Below are positions 11,680 through 22,960 of a DNA stretch of 64,000 bases, piece after piece. The stretch is from Gentiana macrophylla (Eukaryota; Streptophyta; Magnoliopsida; Gentianales; Gentianaceae): positions 1 through 64,000 of the forward strand of contig JAOBSW010000985.1 in NCBI GenBank assembly GCA_026214975.1, written 5' to 3'. A program made the translations under genes and the position numbers. Positions within the stretch are counted from its first letter, which is position 1, and every line of letters begins with the position of its first letter. A model generated the notes under the pieces. The model did no database searches, was not told the DNA's origin, and saw only the letters and a program-made list of their open reading frames with translations.

Positions 11680-12300
11680 GCATGCATACTAGATTAAATT
11701 TTGTTATGAGCTTTTCATGAGTTAATAATTGAGAATGTACTTTCCCGCCAATTCATGGATCCAACCCTAACAAAGAAGATTGACTATAACAGCCTTCATA
11801 TTCCTTGTCTAAACCATCTAAGACATACCAAAATTAGTTATGTTTTGGACACAGGTGGTGACGCAGCAGACTAGTTTATACGTGTTTTAGGACTTCATCA
11901 AGGCAATATAGTCACCATGGATCTCGGTTCCTTTTCAGTTTGGTTAATGCATTAAACTCAGGATCCTAGCCTCATTGACTATTGAACAAGGTTTTTAAAG
12001 TAGTCCAAACTTCAAATGAGGTAGAGTAGCACATTACCTCCAACAATGCTTGTTCAATCATTGAACTTAGTAGCCATCCCATGAGTAAGGAATCAGTAGA
12101 TATCCACCGATCAACGGCTAAAATATTGTGCCTTGGAACACCTCCTTCAAACACAATCTCACGAGGCTTCGGTTTGGTGCCTAGTAAGAATCTTTCAAGC
12201 TTGTACCCACTAACAATGGGTAGAATTGTGTATTTCAAAGTAGACAGCTTGTCTCGATTAAGTTTGATGATTCAGTCCGATTTAGATTACATGTAAAAGG
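11680..12300 (-). pseudogene. Copia gag remnant, opposite strand
   Basis: Read on the minus strand from about 12300: I-K-L-N-R-D then L-P-I-V-S-G-Y-K-L-E, later G-W-L-L-S-S-M-I-E and T-S-F-E-V-W-T-T-L, all typical of the UBN2-type copia gag domain. After the stop at 11972, gag-like residues continue in other frames (V-L-D-G-L-D-K-E-Y-E-A-V) to about 11680. It meets the plus-strand gag remnant tail to tail and belongs to a different subfamily. Confidence 0.6.
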
Positions 12301-12962
12301 AGGCATGAGATGAATCCCAGATATGAAGTTGTAGATCTAAACAAGGAAGTCGTAAGATCCGGTGTAGGAGATAGCGTCATTTGTGATGGAAAGGTTACAC
12401 TGCACATGCCAAGGAAGGCATGATGACTCGTATGAAACCACCGGAAAAGTGGTCGGAAAAGATGGTAGAGGTGAATAACTAGACATGAACATTTGAGTAG
12501 GTTTGCAATTACTGAGTTTGAAGTCAGAATTGTAGAATTTGAGTTACCAAAGCAGTAGTAAGACTTGGACTGGTGCTTTGAATAGTAGAGTGAGACACCA
12601 CCCAAGTTAAGAAAACATAAAAGATAGAAATCAAGCTTTTCATTAATTCTTGTTACCGAGTCTCACAATGGATACAAGCTACATATAATGCAAAATAAGA
12701 GAATATACTAACCACCCATCCAACAAAATCTAACAAAGCATATCTAGTGAATTAATCCAAGCCATACACACATTATCTAGGTGGACAATCAAGATGATGC
12801 CACATGTCAACATACTAATCAGCCACGTACCTTAACAAAAGAAAATAACACTTTACAAAATATCGTTATATTACCTTCAAAACAAAAATCGTTCTATTTA
12901 GAATACAAGAAAAGTTTAAGGATCAACTCCAAATTGAATTGGATCTCCAAATCATCATTCAT
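12301..12962. other. No gene recognised
   Basis: It probably includes the leader of the minus-strand copia remnant (12282-12605 is open on the minus strand but without a domain) and the 3' flank of the RING-H2 gene ending at 12963. Confidence 0.3.
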
Positions 12963-13798
12963 CTAGTAACCTACAGGCATTGAAAACCGACACAAAGGGC
13001 ACAAATTACTGGGTAATAGCCATTTGACAATGCAATCTCCATGATAAATATGCTCACATGGCATCAAGATCACTTCTTGGCCCTCTTCAAATTCATTCAA
13101 GCATACCCTACATGTTTTCATCTCGAATTTATCAGATTCATATGTTGCCTTCGGTAACGATTCGATGGAAAATGGGGCTGCCGGAATACAAGTACCAGGA
13201 TTATCATCCTCCATAGAATTGGTCACAACTCTAGCCATGTCATCATCATCATCATCTTCCACATCATCATCATCTTCCAAATCATCAGCTTCCATGTCAT
13301 CTTCATCAATGACATACACAATCCCATCATCCTGTCCATGATCTTGCTCCTGATCATCATTTATATATCGAGAAGCCGAAGTCGAGATTTTCACGTGGTA
13401 GAGCAATACTTTGTGATCAGCGTTGTTGTTATAATTATAATCATTCATCCAGGAAATAGTCTTTCTTTCAACTTCGTCTCGGATTTCTATCCATACACCA
13501 AGCGGGATACGTATATTATTGAAAATTCTTCTTGATAAAGCATCGGGTGATCCGTGAAGTTCCTCGAGGTCGCTGTGATTTGATGCATTACAGATGAATA
13601 TTCCACTGATAAACCTTGAAAGCGTAAACCTTCTCCAGATGGATCGTTGTTGTAGTTATTGAAGAAACTTGTAACACCGTACCGAATAAATAACCCCTCT
13701 GTGGAACCAAATTCAGCCCTTTCAGGTAACAAAGAATCATCGCACTCATTCACATGAATCACATCAAATTCACATTGGAAACTCCACAATTTTGCCAT
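12963..13798 (-). CDS. RING-H2 finger E3 ubiquitin ligase-like gene, one frame break
   Basis: The C-terminal part (12963-13448, 161 codons) ends in a full RING-H2: C-R-V-C, then C-E-H-I-Y-H-G-D-C, then C-P-L-C-R, the zinc pattern of E3 ligases that recruit an E2 enzyme and mark target proteins. Before it is an acidic tract dominated by Asp and Glu (about 13203-13330) encoded by GAT/GAA repeats. The frame remains open upstream of 13448 to about 13515 (R-I-P-L-G-V-W-I-E-I-R-D-E-V-E), where it meets a second frame (13487-13798) across a 1-base shift near 13520. The start chosen is the ATG at 13798 (M-A-K-L-W) rather than 13840, because the latter lies only about 20 bp from the TATA element. The protein would be about 275 residues. 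It is a diverged relative of the genes at 49.5 and 57.7 kb. The shift could be a real mutation, a missed intron or a sequence error. Confidence 0.65.
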
Positions 13799-13862
13799 GG
13801 CCTGAGAACAAAGAAATTGGACGAAAAGTGTTTTTAGCATAGAAAGATTGAAGAAGAATAGA

Positions 13863-13881
13863 ACGTATATTTAACTAATAC
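13863..13881 (-). promoter_or_regulatory. TATA-like element of the 13-kb RING-H2 gene
   Basis: The plus-strand string CGTATATTTAACTAATAC matches GTATATTTAATACGA found at the same distance upstream of both other minus-strand RING-H2 genes. It sits about 65-80 bp before ATG 13798. Confidence 0.45.
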
Positions 13882-13929
13882 AGTACCGTCTATGAAAGGA
13901 TTTTGGTGGGTCACTTTTTATTATATATA

Positions 13930-14228
13930 GGAGAGGTTTCAGCCTTGGCAGCCAAATAAAATAAGATTATTAGTAAAGATATTTGATAATTTTGTATTAT
14001 ATGCGGTTCTTGATTTTCCATAATTTTTCCGATATTATGGAACCTTTCCATAAAATAAAGAAGAGATAGGAAAGTTCAAATATTTTCGACCGTTTAAGGT
14101 ACTACACTAGGCTTAAAAAAAAAAAAAAAATACTACACTAAGTTTCGTTTTTCCGCATATCTTTTTGGTTTATTTTAATAGGTTATTTAAATAAAAATGC
14201 CACATCGGGCCAATATATGTGTTTTTTT
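13930..14228. other. Intergenic, no gene
   Basis: AT-rich sequence with an A run at about 14116-14131 between two copies of TACTACACTA. It ends where the MULE-like terminus begins. Confidence 0.4.
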
Positions 14229-14361
14229 TAGGGGGATTGAAGAAAAAGTCCAATTACAAAATAAATAAATGGGACACGAATCTTTTTTTTAGTTTCAGAA
14301 AGGATAAAAAAAAAAATTCAGCCGGACAAAAAATACCCCTACCGTCCATTAAAGACACGCG

Positions 14362-15867
14362 TGTTAAGGGTGAAAATCTATGAATTATAAGGATATATTT
14401 TACGATGTTTTTCCTCTATATTGTATAATTTGCATAATAATTGGTCTTTATATTAAAATATTGAGCAAACGGTATTTTTGATGGCTTAATCGCAATATCA
14501 ATATATTTATGTGATTTCATGGTTAAATTATGATTATTTGAATATTATTGATTTGCGATGTTTTCCATGTGTTATAGGTATGATTATTGTGCTCAAATGA
14601 TGATCAAAAGAGATAAATTTCGAGCTATAAAGATTTAAGGAAGAGATAATGATCGAAAGTGGAGGAAGAAAAAGAGATAAACATGCTAAAATCGCATTCA
14701 AGTAATCTCGAACGAACGCCCATGCTCCGCCCATATCAAACGAAAGGCCTCGAAATCAACGAAAGCGCCCAAGGTGCTAAAAGTGATTCGAGAGTTTGAA
14801 CCGAGGCCGAACGGGCGCCTCGAGGAGAGTTCAAGAAGTGAACGAGCGCCCGCCAGATCAACGCCGTCCGTCCGCCGACTCACCGAGACCGACTTAATCT
14901 TCTATAAATACCGCCTATTTCTCGCACACAAGGACACGAACAATTCGACACACATAAACCCTAATACCTAAGGCGGCTTTGGCTGCGATTTTACACTTTT
15001 TATTTCAGTTTTTATGCAACTTTAAATTCGATCAAAGTAGGCTAGTTTTATGTTATTTTTCTCGCTTCGGGTTGTCGAGGATGCTCAGAGGCTAGAACCT
15101 CCTTCAAACGAGAATTGTGAAGCCATCAAAGCATTGAATTGATCTATTTATTTAGACTTTTTCGTGAGTATTTACTACGGTTGTTTCTTATCTATGCATA
15201 TTCTTGTTTTAATGCAATTATATTGGAAGATATGTTGTATGCTTGATATGTTATTGTTTGATGGAAATCTTGAATAGCATAGATCACCATAGATAAGAAT
15301 AGTTCATTAGATTTATATTAACGGAAGTTAGTAAGTCTAAAAACTAGATCGTTAACGTAAAGTTGACACCTTTGATCTTTTAACGTGTTAATTTAGTATT
15401 GGAAGATACTAGGTTAATAGATGGATTGCCCAAGGAATTAGGAGTTCATGTTTAGGTAAGGTGAATCACAACCTAAGTAAATACCACGTAAAATCGAGAT
15501 AATAGATCAATGCATGTTGATAGGTGGATCAATCCTCGTTTGTCTTTTATAAACTTGATTTACAATCCTCATAGCTTAGTTTAGATTAGTTAATTTATTT
15601 TCCTGCACTTTTAGTTTATTTTTATCGCTTTCAATCTCTCCTAGCATTGGATTAATCTCCTCTGCCTAGTTATTTTTCGCATATTTGTTTAGTTAGTTAT
15701 TCATTAGGTTAGTAATCGTGACAATAGTTAGTTAAAAACAAAAGCTAGGGTTAACATTCGCCTAGTTCCCGAAGATCGACCCGGCATAGCCTCTATACTA
15801 CGATCCTTGCACTTGAGGTTAACCGGTTTTATTACTTGTTTATTTTGTATTAATAAAATCCATGACA
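14362..15867 (+). repeat. 5' LTR of the Athila element
   Basis: TGTTAAGGGTG ... AATCCATGACA, 1506 bp, with TATAAATA at 14903-14910. It is nearly identical to the 3' LTR from about 15120 on, but differs by many short indels in the U3 part at 14700-14900. Confidence 0.9.
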
Positions 15868-15873
15868 AGTTTT

Positions 15874-15928
15874 TGGCGCCGTTGCGAGGATCGAACCGGG
15901 TCATCCGCGTGACAAAGCGGATATACTC
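15874..15928 (+). promoter_or_regulatory. Primer binding site, extended tRNA-Asp(GUC) complement
   Basis: TGGCGCCGTTGC starts 6 bp after the LTR. The complement of plant tRNA-Asp continues far beyond the usual 12-18 nt: T-arm, variable region, an anticodon arm containing the complement of GTC, and part of the D-side junction, about 55 nt in all with a few single-base gaps. Comparison with tRNA-Asp is from general knowledge of the plant tRNA. Confidence 0.75.
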
Positions 15929-16219
15929 AAGAAGTGAACGCAGCGTCCATGAGATCGAACGCTCGTCCGTCCGCCGACTCACCGAGACCGACTTAATCTT
16001 CTATAAATACCGCTATTTACGCACACAAGGACACGAACAATTCGACACACATAAACCCTAATACCTAGTGTGGCGGCTTTGTCTGTGATTTTACACTTTT
16101 TATTTCCGTTTTATGCAACTTTAAATTCGATCAAAGTAGGCTAGTTTTTTTGTTATTTTTCCGCTTTTCGGGTTCTTGAGGATGCTCAGAGGCTAGAACC
16201 TCCTTCAAACGAGAATTGT
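15927..16219 (+). repeat. Partial LTR copy in the leader
   Basis: This stretch repeats LTR positions 14831-15118 (and 26990-27282), including the TATAAATA box (16002-16009) and the start of the transcribed region. It joins the primer site at a TC microhomology and ends at AGAATTGT. Confidence 0.85.
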
Positions 16220-16239
16220 TTTCCCTTTTTCCTTAAGAG

Positions 16240-17290
16240 GAGGAGGCGAAGGAATGGTATCACTCTCTCCTCCCGAATCCATCACTACATGGTTTGGACT
16301 CGAGAGGAGTTCTTGAGTCAATATTTTCCACCCTCTAAGACGGCCCAAGTGCTTAAATGAAATTTTCACATTCTCTCGGAAGGAAAATGAATCATTTTTC
16401 GAGGCCTGGAAAAGGTTTAAATCTCTTCTTAGAAGGTGTCCTCATCATGGCTTGCCTTTGGAGAGGCAAGTCATTACTTTCTTTAGCGGATTGACCGAGC
16501 TCACCAAGGGCATGGTCAATAGTTCATCTAGTGGGGCGTTTTTTTAAGAAAACGCCTGACGAGGGGTGGGCATTGTTCGAGGACATGGCCAAGTACAATT
16601 ACGCCCCATCCTATCAGGCAATTCAAGCTCCTCCTCCTCCTAAGGTGGAGGAAGTAAATGTTCAAAGTCTGATTGCCATGCTGCAGAGGCAGATGGCCAA
16701 TCCTCAAACTCCGAATCCTATGAATCAGACTCCTTCGTTTCCGCAGAACCCTCGTGTTACAGATTGAATCTTCTTTGTCGCGACTATGGCCAATGTCAAT
16801 TAAACCCCAATTCTTCATACCAAGTCAATACTGTCCATGATGATGGACAGTACACTCAGGTCCAATGCAAAAACTGCGATAATATGGGGCATACTTCCAG
16901 ATTACATCCTATGAATGGGCGTATCGCTGAAGTAAATGCGTTCTATGGCCAGAACAACCAAAGATTTAATCAACCATCTGGCCAGAATCAATTCCAGAAC
17001 CAAGGGTTCAATCAAGCTTCCAGTTTCAATCCGAATTCGAGTTTTAATTCGAATTCAAATTTCAATAGGAACCCTGGTTCTGCTCAAAACCAAAACTCTA
17101 ATTTTTCCAATCAAACACAAAGGTTCAATCAGAATTGGCCTTCTAATTCCAATTCTAATTTTCAAAATCGGCCCAGCCAGCCATACTCTTCAAACTTCCA
17201 GCACTCTCAAGGTCCCTCGAATTCGAATGATCTTAAGGCTGAATGGAACTCATTCAAAGAAGAGCAAAACAAGAATATTCAGCTCTAATG
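16240..17290 (+). pseudogene. Athila gag
   Basis: The capsid-like Retrotrans_gag segment lies at 16340-16560 (K-E-N-E-S-F-F-E-A-W-K-R-F, then R-R-C-P-H-H-G-L-P), followed by E-D-M-A-K-Y-N-Y-A-P-S (about 16576-16610). A linker frame (16531-16767) precedes an Asn/Ser/Gln-rich region (16764-17288) with a CCHC-like start, C-K-N-C-D-N-M-G-H, in which the last Cys is lost. The product would form the retroelement particle. At least two frame shifts split it. Confidence 0.75.
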
Positions 17291-17299
17291 AGTAACGAA

Positions 17300-18483
17300 T
17301 AAGAATCTTGAGAGACAGATAGAGGCAAATTGGGTGAGCAATTAGCATCAAGACCCCCTGGGCATCCGCCCGTTTTTCTTGAGAAAAATCCTGGGGCGGT
17401 CATGTTGCTCAAAGCCGATTAAGCAAAGAACCAATGTAATCGACCTCGTACCGACAATGCATTATGGACAAGAGGAGGCCAGTACGATGAGTTTACGAAG
17501 TGGCACTCAACTGAGTGGTCCCCCTGGCTTCCAGGGAAACCACTAGCCCCTCCTGCCATTGATAAGGCAGGAGGGGAAGTTGAGCACCCATCATCCCCTT
17601 GGCTGCAATCAAGTACTCAGGTGGCTGATCCCCTGAGGAATGAGGATTCAAGTGAAAGTCAGGTGGCTGATCCCCTGACTAATCAAAAGAATGAGAAGAC
17701 GGTTCGGTGGAAAGATTTGGAAGACAAAGCTATCAGCGTATCCTCAAAGAAAGTCTTTTCTGAGAGTGATCTAAAGTAGCTACCGTTTCCACCAAGGAAG
17801 AGCAACATTCCATTGGTTGAAGACAAAAAGTATGAGAAGGTGCTAAACCTTCTGAAAACTACTCAGGTAAATCTGCCATTATCCGAGGTCTTGGTAGAGA
17901 TGCCTAAGTATACAAAGTTCATCAAGGATGTTGTATCTTCCAAGAAGAAGTTAGCAGAAATGGATCAAGCAGTTGGTAAGGAGTGTTCTATGGTCAATTA
18001 TCAAGACTTACCAATCAAGAGGAGTGACTCAGCAAATTTGTGCTCACATTGCGGATGGGAGGCCTAGTCTTCCCAAATTCCTTATGTGACCTGGGTGCAT
18101 CTATCACTTGATGCCATTGTCTCAGGTGCAAGCAATTGGTTTACAAAGTCTTCTAGAACCCACGCATGAATTTGCGGTCATTTGATAGATCTTCTAAGAA
18201 AGCTTCAGGGATCTTAAAGGACGTATTAGTTCAAATAGATAGGTTTACCTTTCCAGTTGACTGGTACGTCTTAGATATTGAGAAAAGTGAAAATGTCCCT
18301 TTAATTCTTGGAAGGCCTTTTCTATCTACAGCCTAGAGCCCTCATCGATTGTGATGGTGGGCATGTGACCATTCGAGTTGGTGACCAGGAGGTGAGCTAT
18401 AGTGTTTCAAAATCTATCAATGTACTTTCGGAGCTCCAACCGGCTTTTCCGTTGAGGAGACTTCTGATGATTTCGATGACTTC
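17300..18483 (+). pseudogene. Athila linker and aspartic protease
   Basis: 17813-18067 encodes the conserved Athila linker (M-P-K-Y-T-K-F-I-K-D, then K-K-L-A-E). The protease centre D-L-G-A-S with L-M-P-L-S follows at about 18088-18125 across a one-base loss, and the C-terminal I-L-G-R-P-F-L element lies at 18304-18325. DLGA replaces the usual DSGA, as is normal in this lineage. The enzyme would process the polyprotein. Confidence 0.7.
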
Positions 18484-20200
18484 ATGGATAAGCAAGTCAT
18501 GGCTGTAGAATCAGAATATGAGCGACTAATTGATAAGCTGAATAGTCATGGTGTGGTCAATCTAGACCAATTAGCAGCTGATTTTGAGGATGAGCTAAGA
18601 GAAGAAGCCTTGGCAGTAGGACCACTAAGTAAGCTCAGCGATGTTGAGTTGAAGAGTGGCGATCTTAAATCAAGTCTAGAGGATCCTCCCGTAGATTTGG
18701 TACTGAAGCCGTTGCCTAAACATCTTAAGTATGTGTTTTTAAGAGAGGGTGACAAGCTTCCTTTGATCATCTCTGCCAAGCTATCTCGAATAGAAGAGCT
18801 TAAATTGTTAAACGTCTTGCGTAAAAATGAGAAAGCCTTTGGTTGGCAAGTGGGAGATATCAAAGGAATATCTCCCGACATCTGTATGCACAAGATAAAG
18901 ACTAGTGAGGGAGCCAAATGTGTAAGACAAAGCCCCAAAGAAGGCTCAACCTCACATGCAAGAGGTAGTCAAGAAGGAGATCATTAAGCTTCGGATATGG
19001 GTATCATTTATGCTATAGCCGATAGTGAATGGGTTTCCCGACTCAAGTAGTTCCCAAGAAGGGTGGAATTACAATTGAGAAGAATGAAAAGGAGAAGAAA
19101 TAGCTCTGAGGCTGGTCCTTTGGTTATAGGGTATGCATTGATTATAGAAAACCACTATGAAGTAACCACGAAGGACCACTTTCCCCTTCCATTCATTGAC
19201 CGGATGCTTGAGCGCCTGGCAGGCACGCGATTCTATCTGTTTCTGGATGGATATTCGAGGATATTTCAGATACCCATCGATCCTGGCTGTGACCAAGAGA
19301 AGACCACTTTCACCTGCCCGTATGGTACATTCGTCTACAGGCGGATGCCATTTGGCCTCTGTAATGCCCCGGCCACCTTTCAAAGGTGTATGATGGCAAT
19401 CTTTGACGGGCTAGTTGAAAAGTGCATGGAGATTTTTATGAACGATTTTTCGGTCTTCGGTCAATCCTTCGATGACTGCCTCAATAATCTTGATCAGGTG
19501 TTATCTAGATGTGTGGAAAAGAACTTAGTACTCAATTGGGAAAAGTGCCATTTTATGGTCGATGAGGGGATAGTTCTTGGCCACAAAGTGTCCGTCAAAG
19601 GTATAGAAGTAGATAGGGCCAAGGTTGAAGCTATTGAGAAGATGAGTTATCCTAAGAATGTACACGAAGTCAGAGGGTTCCTCGGACATGTCGGTTTCTA
19701 TAGGAGGTTCATCCAGGATTTTTCAAAGATCGCCAAGCCCCTGTCTACCTTACTAAAGGAAGACGTTGAGTTCAATTTCGATGACAACTGCAAGCACGCG
19801 TTTAAGGAGCTCAAGAATCGGTTAATATCCGCTCCAATTCTTATATCGCCAGATCGAACTTGCCCTTTGAGCTTATATGCGATGCATCCAACTATGTTAG
19901 TGCGGTCTTAGGATGACAGCGCATCGAAGGAAAGTTCCACCTATCTATTACGCCACCACACGTTGAATCCTTCGCGCAGTTAACTATACGACTACGAAAA
20001 GGAATTATTGGCCGTAGTGTTTGCTATGGACAAGTTCCGTGAGTTACTTGCTAGGTGCTCAAGTGGTCGTGGTGGGTGATCACGCCGCTTATGTATGTCG
20101 ATGACTAAAAGGATGCTAAACCGTGTACTCATCGCGTTGGATATCGACTCCTACAAGAGTTTGACGTTCAAATTAAGGACAAAAAAGGCGGTGAGAGCGT
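18484..20200 (+). pseudogene. Athila reverse transcriptase and RNase H
   Basis: 18484-18987 is the N-terminal extension. 19063-19911 (282 codons) is the reverse transcriptase core: F-P-L-P-F-I-D, then Y-S-R-I-F-Q-I, then R-M-P-F-G-L-C-N-A-P-A-T-F-Q, then the catalytic loop, then L-G-H-K-V-S and G-F-L-G-H-V-G-F-Y-R-R-F. The catalytic loop reads F-M-N-D-F-S-V-F-G (about 19434-19460) where the family has F-M-D-D; the first catalytic Asp is Asn (AAC), so this copy should be inactive. RNase H (19900-20200) is only recognisable in fragments such as D-K-F-R. Confidence 0.85.
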
Positions 20201-20202
20201 GA

Positions 20203-21430
20203 GTGGCGGATCATGCTTCTAGGATGTTAAGTGAGGAAAAGGGTGATCCCGATGATATAGATCTTTACTTTCCTCTAGAAAACATTATGTTGATAGACGG
20301 TCGTCCTCCCGATGTTCCATGGTACTCTTCCATTGTGAACTACCTTCATGCCCGTTACCTTGATCACGAAATGTCTTATCAAGAGAAGAAGAAGTTCTTC
20401 TCGATATGAAATATTTCGTTTGGGATGAACCTTATCTGTTTAAGATCTGCAAAGATGGTTTGCTTAGGAGATGCGTTCCTGAATCCGAGCAACGTGAGAT
20501 TATCGAGCAATGCCATAGTGGACCCACGGTGGTCACTTTGGTCCCTCGAAAACCGTTGCTAAAATCTTCCGATCCGGGTTCTATTGGCCTACGATCTTTA
20601 AGGATACAGAAGCCTTCTATAAAGCTTGCGATAGATGTCAAAGAACCGGAACTCTGACAAGGCATTAATTTTGACATGCCCTTGAAACCCATCTTAGAGT
20701 GTGAAGTCTTTGATGTATGAGGCATCGATTTTATGGGACCATTCCCATCATCGATGCGGTAACAAATACATCTTAGTCTGTGTGTAGATTATGTTTGAAA
20801 TGGGTGGAGGCGTGAGCCACTCCTCACAATGATCATAAAACGGTCATGAAGTTCCTTAAGAAGAACATTTTTGTGAGATTTGGTTGTCCGAGAGCCTTGA
20901 TTAGTGACGAAGGGACGTATTTTTGCAATCGACCTCTAGAAAAAGTTCTAGAAAAGTATGGTGTTCGCCATAAGATAGGCACACCATATCATCCGATGAC
21001 TAGTGGTCGAGGTTGAGCGTAGCAACCAAAGCATTAAAAAAGATCTGGAGAAAAGCGTGAGCAGTCATCGCAAGGGGTCGGAGTCCAAGTTGGATGATGT
21101 ATTATGGGCTTATAGGACCGCCTATAAAACTCCTATGGGTACATCTCCATATCAAATGGTCTACTGGAAACCATGTCATTTGCCTGTCGAGCTAGAGCAT
21201 AGAGCTTATTGGGCCACAAAGTTTTTAAACTTTGATTCCCAAACTTGTGGGCGACATCGATTGCAAAAGTAGCGATTACATGGTGGACGAGTTCGGACTT
21301 CGTGCATATGAAAGTACCAGGATCAAGAAAGATAAGATGAAACTACTCCATGATGCAAAAATTAAGAAGCGAGATTTGAGTCGGCGAACAAGTTCTCTCT
21401 ACAATTCTAGGTTACATTTGTTTCTGGAAA
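20203..21430 (+). pseudogene. Athila integrase
   Basis: A-D-H-A-S-R at 20206 marks the RNase H/integrase boundary. The zinc-binding region begins at 20406 (H in Q-C-H-S-G-P; C-D-R-C-Q in a shifted frame near 20628). The core follows with G-C-P-R-A-L-I-S-D and Y-H-P-M-T-S-G near 20885-21005, and the C-terminal part at 21003-21272 has W-A-Y-R-T-A-Y-K-T-P-M-G-T-S-P-Y. Breaks include CAG read as CGAG at about 21007 and a lost base before CTG at about 21045. Confidence 0.8.
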
Positions 21431-22053
21431 GTTGAGGACACGTTGGTCCGGCCCTTCGAGATTCTCCAAATCATTCCTGGAGGCGTTCTAGAACTCGTGG
21501 TTATAGTGGTGACCCGTTTCGAGTCAACGGTCAGAGGTGCAAACACTATATCGGTGAACCTAAAGAGAAACCTTTGATTGCTAAATTTCTCGATATTCTC
21601 GGATGTGGTGTTACTCGAGTCGAAGAATTTAACGAGTTATCACCCGACTTGTTCTCCGAGGATGCCGGTAGTGATCCTTCTGAAGAAGTTCTAGCAGGTA
21701 GTGCTGATATGGAAGAGTTTGAAAGGGAGCGACAACTGAAGCGTCATCAGAGGGCTCAGAGAATGAAGAGGTCACCCATGGGAAGTTCAAGCGTATGTGG
21801 AGGGCTATTAAAAATTTTCCCCATGTGTGAGATGTCGCTTCGCAGCCCACACTAACGTCGAGCTTACACGAGGTAGTGGTGGCGAGAAAAGTCAAATGGC
21901 ACGATCCGGTGAGCTTAAATCAGGTCGAGCTAACGACATTAACCAAAAAGCGCTACTAGGAGGCATCCTAGATATCCCTTATTATATTAGCTAGGTTACG
22001 TTTCACGCTATTAGTGTTTTATTTATTTAAGTTTTAGTTTGATTAAGTTTTAG
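21431..22053 (+). other. Athila segment between integrase and the 148-codon frame
   Basis: A frame of 93 codons at 21574-21855 is rich in Glu/Arg and has no recognisable domain. It may be the C-terminal tail of pol or a separate short protein. Confidence 0.35.
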
Positions 22054-22500
22054 GTGATCGAGTTTTTCTATTTATATCCATCGGTTAGTGTGCTTTTTAG
22101 ATATGGATTACGGAGTTCTTCCCGAGGAGTTCCCCTCATTAGTCGGATCCCGCCGATCACAGTAGATGATGGACCGGGAGGCACTATAGTTCTTCATGTA
22201 GATTTTGACATTAGCACTCAGGTTAAGACCATCACGTACATTATCATAGTTCCACCTTGTTCGGGAGGCAGCGATTTAACGACTAAGGAGTTGCAGGAGG
22301 CCATAGGACGTCCTTACACGATCCTTAATGATCCTATGCTGACGGATTTGGCACTAGTCTTTGGTGGTGAGCATTTGAGAGGTGTTGAGGTAGCTGGTGA
22401 AGATTGGTGTTTGCAGGATGAGTACGACTTTCCTCCGGCTATCGACATGCTTCGGCGTCTCATTCGCTTAGTGGATTGGGACGAGATCTACGCAGATTAG
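22054..22500 (+). CDS. Unidentified 148-codon frame in the Athila element
   Basis: An uninterrupted frame in a heavily broken element, between pol and the region preceding ORF3. No family is recognised. An alternative ATG at 22102 in another frame (M-D-Y-G-V-L-P-E-E-F-P) suggests the original start was there with a later shift. The C-terminal part (from about 22270) has regular Leu/Ile spacing, ending R-R-L-I-R-L-V-D-W-D. Immediately after it comes a GAGCCCCGACGT ... GGGAGGCAACCC string (22531-22571), a sequence often seen between pol and ORF3 in Athila elements. Confidence 0.4.
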   Translation: MIEFFYLYPSVSVLFRYGLRSSSRGVPLISRIPPITVDDGPGGTIVLHVDFDISTQVKTITYIIIVPPCSGGSDLTTKELQEAIGRPYTILNDPMLTDLALVFGGEHLRGVEVAGEDWCLQDEYDFPPAIDMLRRLIRLVDWDEIYAD

Positions 22501-22737
22501 TGATTTCTTAGTTAGTTTTGCTTTCGTCGAGCCCCGACGTAAAACGGAAGCGCTAGGTGGGAGGCAACCCATTGCTTTATTTGTGTTTGTTTTATTTTCA
22601 AGTTCTTTTAAGTTCGTTGCGTTTCCGTTTTGTACTTTTGAATTTGAGATTATCGATAATAAAAGTTTCGCATTTAGTTGTTTTATATGATAATTTTTTT
22701 ATAAAAAAAAAAAAGGACAATTTTGCATTTTTCCTGA

Positions 22738-22960
22738 CTGGACGCCCGTTCATGAATATGAACGCCCGTCCGGACTACTGTTTTTATGGACGTTCGTCCA
22801 ATATAGTGGACGCCCGTCTACAAAAGTTTCTCCTATCCTGTATTCAAAAATGCCCCATGGACGAGCGCCTCGAATTTATGGGCGCCCGTCCAGTTCTTCT
22901 GTGTTACTAGTGAACGCCCGTCCGTAGGGATGGACGGCGTCCCACTCGAGCCTATATATA
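22738..22960 (+). promoter_or_regulatory. Putative internal promoter: motif array plus TATA
   Basis: About eight copies of GRACGCCCGTCC-like motifs lie between 22738 and 22941 (for example 22761-22772, 22788-22799, 22808-22818, 22912-22923), followed by CCTATATATACTG (TATATATA 22953-22960). The same motif type (GAACGAGCGTCC, GAACGCTCGTCC) is arrayed just upstream of the TATA box in the LTRs (26866-27035). The promoter function is inferred. Confidence 0.5.

Noticed and set aside
13338..13535. Plus-strand 65-codon frame
   Set aside because: Complement of the RING-H2 gene on the minus strand.
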